Of a DNA stretch of 64,000 bases, positions 1-11,400 are shown in pieces (position 1 is the first letter of the stretch; each line of letters opens with the position of its first letter). The notes beneath the pieces are model-generated. The model did no database searches and was not told the DNA's origin. It was given only the letters and a program-made list of their open reading frames with translations. The translations under genes were made by a program, and so were the position numbers. The stretch is from contig JANTQA010000045.1 in the NCBI GenBank assembly GCA_027625915.1, positions 2,666,001-2,730,000 on the forward strand. The letters are read 5' to 3'. Origin of the DNA: Anaeramoeba flamelloides. Its lineage: Eukaryota > Metamonada > Anaeramoebidae.

Positions 1-679
1 TTTATGTGATGTTATAATAACTTTTATAATGAATAAATTATTTAATCAAGTATTTTAGGCAATTTTGGGGTGCAAAGGGCCCCAAAAAAATTTCCAGTAA
101 AGTATGATGTATTTTAAATGTTAAAACTAAGAGGTTTTTGATGTCTAGACAAACTTTTCAAAAAAAAAAAAAAAAATTTATTTTTACAAAATTTGGAAAA
201 ATAACAAAATCACAATAACCAAAAAAAAATTCCCAATGTTGAAAATTTTTTTTCAAATTATTTTTTTATTTTAAGTAACTATACAATTTTTAATAATAAA
301 ATTTTCTTTCTAAGATAATTGTTTATTAATTCTATACCTTATTATCCTTTGATAACATTGCAAATTAAAATTTTTGTTTGAAATGTTTTTAGGTTATTTG
401 GGGTGCTAAGGGATATATTAATACACACAGGTAAACACAATAAAGAGGATTAACTGAAACAAAATTATTTTCATTTTGATCTTTAAAAATATCACAATTC
501 TCGGGGAAAGCATAGGAAATTAAATATTTAAAATAGAAAACCATCCACCTTACAAAAAAAAAGAATAATTAAAAAAATAAACTTTTCCAAATATTAGAGT
601 AATATTTTTAATTTTACTCAATTCGTCATGGTCTGATTTTCCATTTAATTTCATTTATTTTTTAAAAAAATTAATTTAG
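1..679 (+). other. Upstream intron (or 5' non-coding DNA) of ORC1
   Basis: Very AT-rich with A and T runs. No ORF or family match seen. Because the first visible ORC1 exon starts after a TTTAG acceptor in the middle of the Walker A strand, at least this whole stretch should be intron, with the preceding exons off the left edge. Two short GC-richer spots (around 62-90 and 395-412) share the wording TTGGGGTGC; their meaning is unknown. Confidence 0.5.
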
Positions 680-1677
680 ATATCTCTGGCATGCCGGGCA
701 CGGGTAAAACTGCCACGGTTCAAGAAATTATCACAGAGCTACAAAATAAAGGAAAAAAAGAAAATTTTCCAAAATTCCGCTTTGTTGGGATCAACTCTGC
801 AAAATTAAGGTCGCCTAACCATTTATATCACGAAATAGCAAATGAATTAGAAATAAAAAGATGCAATGTCAGTAATTCATGTAAACTTCTTGATCAAAGA
901 TTTAAAAGAAAATCCCAAAACAAAGAGTTTATTGTCTTATTAATCGATGAAGTTGATATGCTTATTACAAGGACACAGGGTGTTCTCTATAACATTTTCA
1001 ATTGGCCAAGATTGCAAAATTCAAATCTAGTCGTTGTTACCATTTCTAATACAATGGACTTACCAGAAAAATTCTTACCCAAAGTCCGATCGAGGATGGG
1101 GATGTTGCTCATTTCATTCATGCCATATACAAGGCAGCAAATCCAAACAATTGTACAGTCCAGAATCGAAGGTTTGAAAATTTTTTCACCGGACGCGCTT
1201 GAATTATGCGCAAGAAAGGTATCCGCAGTTTCCGGCGATGCCAGAAGGGCATTAGAAATTTGCCAACGGGCAGTCGAAATCGCCGCGAAAAGAGGCAAAT
1301 CTCTCAAGGTTCAAATGTCTCACGTGCAACAAGCTACAAACGAATTGTTATCATCAAATTATGTCAATATCATTAAAAGCCTTTCCTTCCATGAAAAAAT
1401 GTTATTGGTTAGCCTCTTGAAAGTGGCCAGAAAGTATTCCATCCTGGTTGTTGAGTTCAACCAGCTTTTGCAAATATATAATCAAGTTTGTTCCCTTAAT
1501 AGCTACAAACCCCTCCCATTCGATTTGATTTCAAAAGTATGCTACAGACTTGTTTCTTCAAAATTGATTATATCTTACGGGAGAAATGCCTTATATCAAT
1601 CCATATCATTAAACGTAGATAGTGAAGACGTCATGTTTGCTCTTGAAAAGGAAAAGCCCTTCAACACTTTAATTTGA
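680..1677 (+). CDS. ORC1: Origin recognition complex subunit 1, C-terminal exon (AAA+ ATPase and winged helix)
   Basis: ORC1 is the ATP-binding subunit of the complex that marks replication origins and loads MCM helicase with CDC6. The exon opens after the acceptor at 678-679; its first two bases complete a Tyr/Asn/Asp codon, giving xISG followed by the Walker A motif GMPGTGKT. Walker B is LLIDEVD (about 85 residues on), sensor 1 lies in SNTMDLP, and sensor 2 in SGDARRALEICQRA. The C-terminal third (KSLSFHEKML to SEDVMFALE) matches the ORC1 winged-helix domain including the closing pattern of human ORC1 (DDVLYALKDE). The closeness of the NTMDLPE and GDARR blocks to ORC1 favours ORC1 over CDC6. 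The N-terminal BAH/disordered part and the exon before Walker A are outside the window. The stop is TGA at 1675-1677, followed by a (TA)n run. Confidence 0.9.
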
Positions 1678-2009
1678 GATTATATATATATATATATATA
1701 TATCCACAAACCCATATTTATTCATTTTTTTTTTTTTTTTTTCATTTATTTATTACAAGTTTAATTTTAATTAATTTAACTTTTTAAAATTTTATATTTT
1801 TTCATTTTCTATGGAAGCGTTCAGCCTTTGAAAATAATCATTGGTTCTGGATATCAGAATTAAAAAAAAAATAATATTCTTCTCTATAAAAATAATATTT
1901 TTAATATTTTTACAAAAAAGACTCTATATCTTTCTTATAACTGGCTGATAATATATTTATTTTTGAGTCTTTTAAAAAATTTCTCAATAAATATTTAGAA
2001 ATTAGGGAA

Positions 2010-2210
2010 GTGGCGTCAAGATCCGTAGAGTGCCGTAGAGTGCCTAGTTTTTCCAGAATTCTAAAGAATATGGAAAAAATCAAAGATTTTGCTCAATTCT
2101 TTTAAATTCTGGAAAAGCTAACGGCGGTTTCTTTTTTTACTTTTTGAAATAAAAAGAAATTTTCATAAATTTTCTTTTTATTTCTTAAATTAACAAAAAA
2201 AACTTACGGA
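2010..2210. mobile_element. GTCAAGTGC-type hairpin MITE, relic
   Basis: Begins with GGCGTCAAG and a doubled CCGTAGAGTGCC, then an imperfect hairpin formed by TTTTCCAGAATT...AATTCTGGAAAAGCTAACG and a second AT-rich hairpin. The same order of words occurs at 21712-21898, about 38765-39380 and (reverse) 43540-43925. The right end is not clear here. No ORF. Confidence 0.55.
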
Positions 2211-2429
2211 AAACAGGGAAATTAACACCCTTCCCACAAACAACAACAACAATAATAATAAACTTTAAATTTTTTTTTAATTGGGCTCAATTTCAATTTT
2301 TAATACTGATGTATTATTTTTTCCTGTTATTATATTTTATTTTTATTTTTATTTTTATTTAACAATAAACTTTATTTCTGTCCAAACCGTTACTAATATT
2401 GTTTTCAAGTTGTTAATTATTTTATATAT

Positions 2430-2900
2430 TTGACCTTTAAAGCACAAATAAGAAATAAGTAATATGATATAAATTAGAGAATATTTTTTATCGGTATGAA
2501 GAGAATGGGAAGAATCAATAGATTTTCAAAAAAATAGAGAAATCGAAAAATTCTTAGGTGTCTATTGAGTAAATGAATAATTTTCAATTTGATCTTCAAG
2601 TGAATATCAAATAAAATGCCAAAAAGAAATAAAGTGGATTTTTCTTAAATCATTTAAACTATTTCAAAAAAATTAGAATAACATGTTTTTGTTAAGTAAC
2701 TCTCAATCTAATAAAAAAAAAAAAAACTCAAAAAAAAATTGAAAAAAAAAAAGTAAAAAAGCAAAAATGTGAACAAATTATTTCATTTTTCAAATTTTCC
2801 AAAATAAATGTTTCCCTCTAATATCCCATTAACAACTTTAAAAATATTTAATTCACTCACTAAACTTAGGGATTTTGACTGGAAAATGGTTTATCTTTAT
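2430..2900. repeat. Dispersed repeat family A, copy 1
   Basis: Shares a series of ordered words with 51120-51600 and 62300-62770 in the same orientation: ACAAATAAGAA, AATCAATAGATTTTC, a GATCTTCAA / GATCCAAA block, AAAAAGAAATAAA, TTAGAATAACA followed by a purine-rich A tract, and near the right end ACTGGAAAATG. The copies are old and visibly diverged. No coding potential, terminal repeat or target duplication recognised; it may be a decayed transposon or duplicated DNA. Confidence 0.5.
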
Positions 2901-4599
2901 ACAACCGTTTTTTAATTTTTGATTATTTTTAATTTTTTTTTTGACAACATATTCATTTGGAAAAAAATTTTTTATAGCAAGATATAAAGTCCCTTAGTAA
3001 AAAAACTGTTATTAAAATATTACTGAAAGAGTTAAAATAATTTTTGAGTAATCATTTTTATTTTTATTGGAATTTTCTTTGATCTTCAATTGGCGATCAA
3101 AAGGAGTCTTATTGTTTTTCTCAATGTTGAAAATAAGAATTTTTTTTTTCAATTTTAATGAAAATATATTGATTAATTAGATTGTTTTCCTATGAGATAT
3201 ATACTGTTCTCTGATTTTTATGTCCAATTTCAAAAGCGGTGCAAACTTTTTTATTATTATTTTTTTCTTGTTTCATTTGTCTTTCAAAAAATAAAATGAT
3301 TACATTATATTTTTATTGATTAATCTATATTGATTATTATCACTAAACACTTTAGTAAAATACATTATTATTCAAAAAAAAAAAAAAAAAAATTAACAAA
3401 TTTTTTTATGATGAAAAATTTTTCATTATTTTTGAAATTTAGCTTATTTATTTAACTTATTTTTTTTTGTTCTTCAATATTGAGTTATAAAAAATAATTA
3501 ATATTTGTTTTTTGGGTACCTTTGACTGAAATAACCTTTATCAAAATGTGTAAATATAAATAGTGATAATTTTGTGTTCGTTTGATTAACAATTTTCGAA
3601 AAAGTTTTTATTTTTTGTTTTTAAATGAATTGTTTAACCCAAAAAAAAAAACCTTTTCCAACTATTGAAAGATCAATATCCAATCAAACGATATATTAAA
3701 GTGGTTGTGTAATTGTTTATTTCAACAAAGGCAACTAAAATATGCTGTGAAAAGGGATAATTTTTATTAAATCAATAATAGGACTAAATTGTTTGATTAT
3801 GATTATTTGATTTTTTTTTTTTTTGTAATATATCAAGAATCTGTTGGAAATAAAACGAAAATTAAAAATAAACTGTTTAGAAAATTAAATATCGGAATTA
3901 CAGTAACTAAAGAGTAATATTTATTTTCCAAAGAAAATTGAGCTTACAAATTGAAAAAAATAAAAAATTCTCAAAAAATCAAGATGTTCTTAAATATTTA
4001 AGAGTTTAGAATCATTTTTTAGAAATATCTCAATAGTTATCTTTGATATATATAAATTCTTTTTATTTTATGGAAAGAATCAATTTCCACACTTTTCGAT
4101 TATCCTTTGATGAAAAAAAAAAAGATTTCTATTATTTCTTTTTTTTTTTTGTTTCAAAATTTGAAATTTTTATTTTGTTTTTTTTTTTTATTTCAAACAA
4201 TCACATTTGTTTGATACATTTCTTCTTAGTTTAAAATGATTTTATTATTAAAAAATAATATTTATCATCATATAAGAATGTCAATTTAATAGATCGCCTT
4301 GAAATTAAATTTATTGGTTTTATTTATTTTTTTTATTATTACAGTTTCACCAACAAATGTATTTTGGAAATTATTTATCTTTACGAAAACAAAATATATA
4401 TTGTCACAAAATATAACTGTGTTTATTTTTTATGTATAACTTTTTTTAAAAAAAATTATTTTGTGTTTAACTACAATTTATTTAAAAATATTGGGTCAAT
4501 TATTTCAACTGGTCTTATTCTGCTACTTTTGGCATTTTGAATTTTTTTTTTGAGTTTCCCAAGCCGTTAGGGCAAACAAATAAACAATATACTTACTGA

Positions 4600-5060
4600 A
4601 AAAATGTATTCTGTTATCAAAATAATCTTTTCTGGCTTGTGTAACTTTTGTTTCAAAACTAAACTCATTTTTCTTTTTTATATAAGACCTATATATTAAA
4701 TGATTACAGAAACTAACAATAAATCATACTTAAGCATTATAAAAGTTCCAAACAGTTCTTTTATTAAAAAGGATATTTCAAAAATGAAGTATTAAATATA
4801 CTAACTTTAAAACAAAAAATAAAAAATAATTATAGTCAAAATTTTTATAGAATTAAAATAATTTCATAAAAAATATGAAATTCTTACGATAAATTTTAAA
4901 ACGAGTTGAATCCATAATTTAAAATTTTTGTTGAATATCCTTGAGTTTGCCTTCAAATTTGGTTTTGCATTGTTTATACTGATTGATACGAAATTAGAAG
5001 CTGTGTTGGAACAAGAAGAAAAAAATAACAAGTGTTTTAATTAATTTTGAAAACATCTGT
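4600..5060. repeat. Dispersed repeat family B, copy 1
   Basis: Aligns by eye with 33600-34020 and 53700-54110, same orientation. Shared ordered words include AGACCTATA/AGAAGACCT, CAATAAA, AAAGTTC before an A-rich stretch, TTCAAAATTGA-like blocks and GGAACAAGAAGAAAAAA / GGAAAAAGAAGAAAAAA near the right end. Boundaries and nature are unknown. Confidence 0.45.
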
Positions 5061-7032
5061 GAAAGGTTCTGGGCTTCAGTTTTTTGATCAATGTATTCTC
5101 AGAAAAAAATAAGCGCCAATTTAGTTTTGCAATTAGGGAAAAAAACTCAGGTATACTTTTTAATTTAAAGGATTTTCCAAAATGAGAGGAAAAATCAATT
5201 TAAAGATGAAATATATTAAATCTCAAGAGAATACATTTTATTGATAGATTCAAATAAATATAATGAAATTTTTAGTTCACTTTCCTTTTTTGTGGTCTTT
5301 TAACTCAACTTTTCAAAAAAGTACTTGAGAAAGAATATTTGGGTCTACTAGCTTGACAAATTTTCTTAACATTTACATCAATAAAATGATTAATTCTAAA
5401 ACCCAGGGCTTAAAATATACAAATATAAAACGTAAAAATTTTATTTTATTTATTTAAATATATTAGTGTTATTATCAATAAAATCATTTTTAAAATCAAA
5501 ATGTGCCAGAAACTGAAAATTAAAAGTAAAACAAATTAAAATTCAAGATTTTTCACACAGTTAAAATGTTACAAAGAATCAAAATAATACAATTTCATTT
5601 AAATTGGAAATAATTTTGATTTTTGTAAAATATGAAAATCATTTTTTTATCTTTTAGTTTTTGTTTTCATTTCATTTTTTGAATTATGTAACTTGTTTTT
5701 GTTCGATCAAATTTTTTTTCAACAATTGATTTTATTTTAAAGTTGAGTTGTTCCAATTAGAAGAACTTGAGATAAAATTGATTAGTAGTATCTAACCATT
5801 TGATAGATCAATATTTTCCTAATAGAATTTCAACAAATTTTACTAATGTATTTTTTTATTTTGTCCATCTCCAAAATTTTTAACACTCCTTCAATTTATT
5901 TGTATTGATTGTTATTTATTTTTTGTTTTGTGAGTAGTATAATTTATAAACAAGTGTTACCATTTCAGTTAGCGAATAGTTCTAATTTGGTATTTCTTCT
6001 TGAATTGATTAAATAAGTTTATTTTTTTCACAAATCGAAATTTTGTGTACTAAAACTTTTGTATTGGGGTTTATATTCGAAGAAGAAACAAATAAACTTG
6101 AAAGAATAATCCATTCAATTATTTTCGATCAAACCAATAAATACCAAATATTTCCTTTTATATTCTTATTGAAATTGTAAAATTAGTTTTGGAGATCTCA
6201 AAAATAGTCAAAAAATTTCTTCAACATTTTTTTACAAATCGATTAATCAAACAAAAACTCATACCAACTGATAATACTATTTCTCATAAAATAAAGAAAA
6301 GAAAATTTTAATTCAGCATTTCACAAATAGGATTTTTCAATTAAAGCAAAATTTCAATTTTTTAATTCATATAATCCAAAAGTTAAATGTTTTATTTCCC
6401 TTTTTAGAATTGGTATCTTTGATGATTTTTAATTCTTGAGTGGCAAATTTTTTTTTGAAAAGCAGAATGAAAAGTTTGATCTTTTTATTTAGTAATCAAC
6501 AAAATTATAAAAAATGTAATTGGTATGGGTTATCTCTTTTGTATTTAATCATTTGTTTTTATCTTTTAATTAACAGATCTTAGTTTTAATTTTCTGTTAA
6601 TTTCCCCTATTAAAAATGGGGTCTTCAATTTTTTTGTCAAAAGACTGCTATCAAAAAAAGGACAATATATAACTTTAAAATTTTAAATATCAGTTTAAAT
6701 GTTACTGGACGAAAATTGGCCAAAGAAACCAATATTTTGAAACCCGTTTTGGAAACAAATAGTCGATTTCAAAACAAATAATTATTCAAACTCTACCTTA
6801 TTTTTTTAAATGTATAAAAACAACATTGAGCCTTTTCAAAAGCACAAACAGTTTTCAAAGCAGGGTTATTGGGAAACTTTACTTGTGTTTGAAAAATAAA
6901 TGGGAAAAAATTTTCTATTAATTTTACTTTTTTTCCTAATTAGTCCTATCTTGAATTGAGACAGTACATAAACTATCCTCACTTTTGATTGAATCTCGAT
7001 ATTTATACAAAGTCTTTTTTTTCAAGATCTTT

Positions 7033-7202
7033 GCTGGTATTTGAATACAAAAGGGTAACGATTTTCACTTCAATTTCAATTTCCTTTTTCAAATAGATTG
7101 ATCCCAAATTATAACCTACTTCTTTTAAAGTACTCAATTTATTAAAGACAAATATAGAAAATGAAGTGAAAATTTTGACCCATATCGCATTCTAATATCA
7201 GT
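7033..7202. mobile_element. ACTGGTATTTG-type MITE, diverged copy
   Basis: Left end CTGGTATTTGAAT, then TTTTCACTTCAATTTC; right arm ATGAAGTGAAAATTTTGACCC ends near ATCAG. About 170 bp, foldable as one long imperfect hairpin. Same family as 35843-36014, the best preserved copy. Confidence 0.55.
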
Positions 7203-8489
7203 ATTAGAAAAAAAATTCTAATAGAAGAAATAATTTTTTGTGTGTATAAAATTCGGAATTCTTTATGAAAAAGTTCCCAAATAAAAATTATCTTGATGTA
7301 GATTATTCCAGTTTATTTCCTGTTATTATAGGGTTTATTGTTATTGTAAAAATAGACTTCTATTGTATGTTGCCAAATTATAACCAGAGGTAATTATAAT
7401 CGATTTTAAACTCACCTTGTTTTCTTCTAGAATTTCAAATTTTTTATGGATCTTGAAAATGATTTTCCAAAAAATCAAACACTTTACCCTCCTGTTCTGA
7501 ATATAATTCTGTGGTTAAAGATTAATTCTTCATTTTACTTTTTTTTATGTTTATAAAGTTTTTGAGGAAGTACGTTATAATTTGTTTCTCTATTTTGAAA
7601 AAGTAAAAATAAACTCGATAGTGAAAATTATTTTCCTTTGATCAGAAAATCAACTATTTTTTACTCTCCAAAGAATTAGTATCAATTAAAGACGTTTTTT
7701 GTCGTTCATCCTTTGTTTCAATTCAAACAGAAAATGAAATTCTAAAAATCATTAAAAAACAAATGTTCTTATCAAATCTGATTTTGTGGAAAATCACAAC
7801 TTCAAGATTTTAATCACAATACAAAGAAAAAATCGGATAGTCACGAGTTTGAGATTTATGTTAAACATTGAGAATTAGAAATCGGTAAAAAAGAAATATT
7901 TTTGATTTTCGTCAAAAGAGTAAAATCGGAAAAAAAAAAATAGAAAAAAAATTTATTTAGAGAAATGGAGGAACAAAAAGACTTGATGATTTAAATTACT
8001 ATGTTTGGTATATTCTGTGCCAGTTGGCCTAGAAACCGAACTCTCAATTCAATTAATGGCTTAGAACATATTCTAGTTAAATTAAAGAATCTAAAAAATT
8101 ACTAAAACTAAGTAGAAAAAATCTAATTTTCAATAAACAAAAAAGGACAAGTTTGTTCTCATTAGTAAAATTCAAATTTGTTTCTTTTTCATAAATTTTT
8201 TTTTCTCCAAATCAAAAGGAAATTATTTTGATAACATTCTTTGAAAAGAATTGTACAAACCATAAATCAACTTTTTTTTGTCAAACCAGAAATTATTTAT
8301 TGAAATCCAAAACAAAACTTTTTTCTTCAAAATCACTATCTTTGTAATAAAAGGAGAAAAATTCAAAAGAGATCTGCTAATTTTGTTGTTCTTTTTGAGA
8401 GTTCCTTTTTTAAAAAAATGCAATTTAATTTCTCATTTATTTTTTTTTTTCTACTTCTCCGATTGATAATAAAATTTTAATCAAACAAA

Positions 8490-11400
8490 ATGGGAAATAC
8501 AAATCAATATTCGTTTGAAAGTTACACAACGAGCGATCGATTTTCTGTTCACCTTTCTACTGACAAACAAACATACAAACCAGGAGAAACTGTTTATGTT
8601 CGAGGCATCACACTTGATCATATTAAACACACAAGTATGAGAAGAAAAGGCACAGCTTGGTATGGCCAGCCCTTTGTCCAAATTACAAATTCAAAAGGAG
8701 AAATAAAATATAAACAAAGCCTAAGTTACCCTAATACGGGTGTTGCTTCATTTAAATGGGAAATTCCAAAGACACTTGAAGGAGGGGACTATACGATCCA
8801 AGTGAGGTTTCAGTATGGGAAGGGAATTCCTGTTTGTGAAAGGACAATTTCGATTCGCAAATTTCAGGAACGAATTTACAAAACAACGTTAACATTTGGA
8901 AGGGAAGGGTACACTGCTGGCGAGTCTGTGAAGGCTGAATTAAAGATCGAAAGGTCGTCGGGCGGTGTTCCAAAGAAGGCAAAGGTGGAAGCCATTGCAA
9001 GGGTTGACGAGAAGGAGATCTTTCGAAGCAAAACGGCGCAAGTAGTTGGCGAGGATGGGCTTGTTCGCATTGAATTCGAGTTACCGTCGACAATTGCAAA
9101 GGGGGTTGGGAGCCTAAGTTGTGTTGTCCAGGAGGGCACTGCAACTGAAACTGTCTCACGAACGTTACCAATTCTACTCAAGAGGATGCAGGTTTCCCAA
9201 TACCCCGAGGGCGGACACCTGGTCTACGGGCTCAAGTGTGGGCTCTATTTGGAAGTTTTGAACCCCATCACAGGCGACCCCACGAGCATTCAAGCAAATT
9301 TGGTTGCCAACGACAACGAAATTGTGGAAAGTGTCAACTTGAAGACCCTGCACGAAGGGCGAGGAAGAGTTGAATTCACGCCCGAAAAGGGCAAAACTTA
9401 CAAATGGCACGTCACAACCCCAAAGGGGATGGACCCCTTCACGATCCCAACACCAAAGAGTGAGTGGGTGAGCCTTCGGCTAGCTGAACCATTTAAAAAA
9501 AATCCATTTGGGCAACAAATTAAAGTCCTCGTGTCATCGAATTATAAACAGTCAAGCAAATTTTCGATCAAAATGTTCCGAAGAGAGATCCTGATCTTCG
9601 AGAAGCCCCTAACCATTGGCTCCGAATCACATGGAGCCGACCAGGAAGTTTTCTTGGATCCAAAGGACTTTGATGGCGTGTTAAGGATAACAGTTTACGA
9701 CGCCAACAGAACGCGACATATCCCGCTCGCCGAAAGACTAACCTTTGTACAACCAAATAATTATCTTCAGTTCGAGATAACAAGTGGAAAGAAGGCGTAT
9801 TGCCCCGGTGATCGTGTCCAAGTGAAAATCCAACCCAAAGACGAAAACGGGAAAAAAGTACCATGTAATTTATCTGTCACTGTGACTGATGATTCTGTTT
9901 ATCAAATGAATGAAAAAAGGAAAAGGCACCCACGGCTTCCAGAAATGTATTTTCTCGAATCAGAAGTCAAAGAATTAAATGACCCAAGAGTGTATATACT
10001 CCCGGATAGGAACAACGACCAATCAGCTGATCAAGAAGATCTTGGATTGGAAAAAAGGATTCAACCAGAAATAGCACTTGATTTGCTATTAGGTACGCAA
10101 GGCTGGAGGAGATTCATTTATGCCAACCCAAAGCAAAGATTTTTAAATTTAAATTCAATTAAAGAAAAAGAAAGAATGCAGCGGCTCTTAAATATTTTAG
10201 TTCCAATTGACAGTAAAGGAGACCGTTGGCCACAGAGACGTCGAGGAAGGGGAGGATACAGAGGCAGAGGTAGAGGCAGAGGCAGAGGAGGAAGAGGGGG
10301 AAGAGGGTCAGGAGGGATGCGACCGCCCACATCAGGTGTTACGTTTGGAAGAGGAAGAGGCATAAGAGGAGGAAGAGGCGCACCCAGAGGAAGAGGCGCA
10401 CCCAGAGGAAGAGGCGTACCCAGAGGAAGAGGCGTGCCCAGGGGAAGAGGACGAGTTTCAAATAATTTAACATCAAATGTCAATAAATCTATTAAGCAAG
10501 AAACAAAAGAAGAATTAATTATCCTGGACCAAAATAAATCAAATATGAATCTGAAACTATTACCAAATAAGCCCCCACCAAATATCGGTATGTCCCTAAG
10601 AGGGAATTTAATTGGGCCAAGCATCGAGGTAATAACAGAATACGCTTTTACTAGAAGAAAAAATTGGAAGATCGAAGAAAGAATAGATTTTGAAAATACA
10701 TTATATTTTGTTCCTGAAATCGATCTGTATCAAAAGGATTCAAAAAAAAACAAAACAAACTACCAAAAATCGATGAAGAAAAATGAAGTAACCGTTGAAT
10801 TTGATTTGAATGATTCAATTACATCCTTCCGAGTCTTCGTGGATGGCTTTGATGCCGATGGAAGGTTGGGATGTTCGCAAGAGTTTTTCATCACATCGAA
10901 AAAGCCCTTCTACGTTGAACCCAAGCTGCCCTTGGAGCTGACACTCAGAGACGTTGTACAAATCCCGATTTCGATGGTCAACGGGCTATCGAAGCCATTG
11001 AAAAAAGTGGAGATGCAGGCGTCCGTTGAAGGGGGCGATTGCCTAATATTAAACGAGCAGAATTGCAGATGGGAAGGCAAAATCGACAAGAATTCAAGAA
11101 AGGGAATCCTGATCGAACTGACAACGAAGGAGCAGCTCAATAAGGGCGAAACCAATTACGTGGTTTTCGCGGGCAAATCAAAGTCGCCAAAATTGCGGGA
11201 CACGATCAAAAAGCCAATCGAAATCAAGCCCAACGGGTTCCCGCTTGCGACCACCTTCTCCGGGTATTTAAAGAAGGACAGCGAGACAGACGTTTATCAG
11301 TTTACCGTCGCGAAGAACCTGGTTCCCAACTCATTGGAAACGAAGATCAACCTTTTCCCCTCTGTGGTTGCCAGCCTTAAGTATTGCTTGAACAGAATCG

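Larger units (their letters stand above)
1678..8489. other. 6.8-kb intergenic region, no gene seen
   Basis: No convincing coding exon on either strand. It holds a (TA)n microsatellite at 1682-1702, a hairpin MITE relic (about 2010-2210), dispersed repeat A copy 1 (2430-2900), dispersed repeat B copy 1 (4600-5060) and an ACTGGTATTTG-type MITE (7033-7202). Short open frames at 4043-4234 and 8278-8466 are runs of Phe/Ile/Leu codons from poly-T DNA and show no conservation. No AG acceptor lies close upstream of the next gene's ATG. Confidence 0.6.

Noticed and set aside
4043-4234. Small Phe-rich open frame in the first intergenic region
   Set aside because: Composed of poly-T codons; no conserved neighbour copy or splice context.
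8278-8466. Possible leader exon with a hydrophobic segment for the A2M-like gene
   Set aside because: It ends in a stop before 8490, and there is no acceptor AG close before the A2M ATG to join it.
8490-8515. N-myristoylation signal at MGNTNQYS of the A2M-like protein
   Set aside because: Gly2 is present, but the fifth position of the motif is Gln instead of a small residue, so the usual pattern fails.
10118-10624. Pro/Leu-rich 168-codon frame antisense to the A2M RG tract
   Set aside because: It is the mirror of Arg-Gly codons on the other strand and has no independent conservation or start context.
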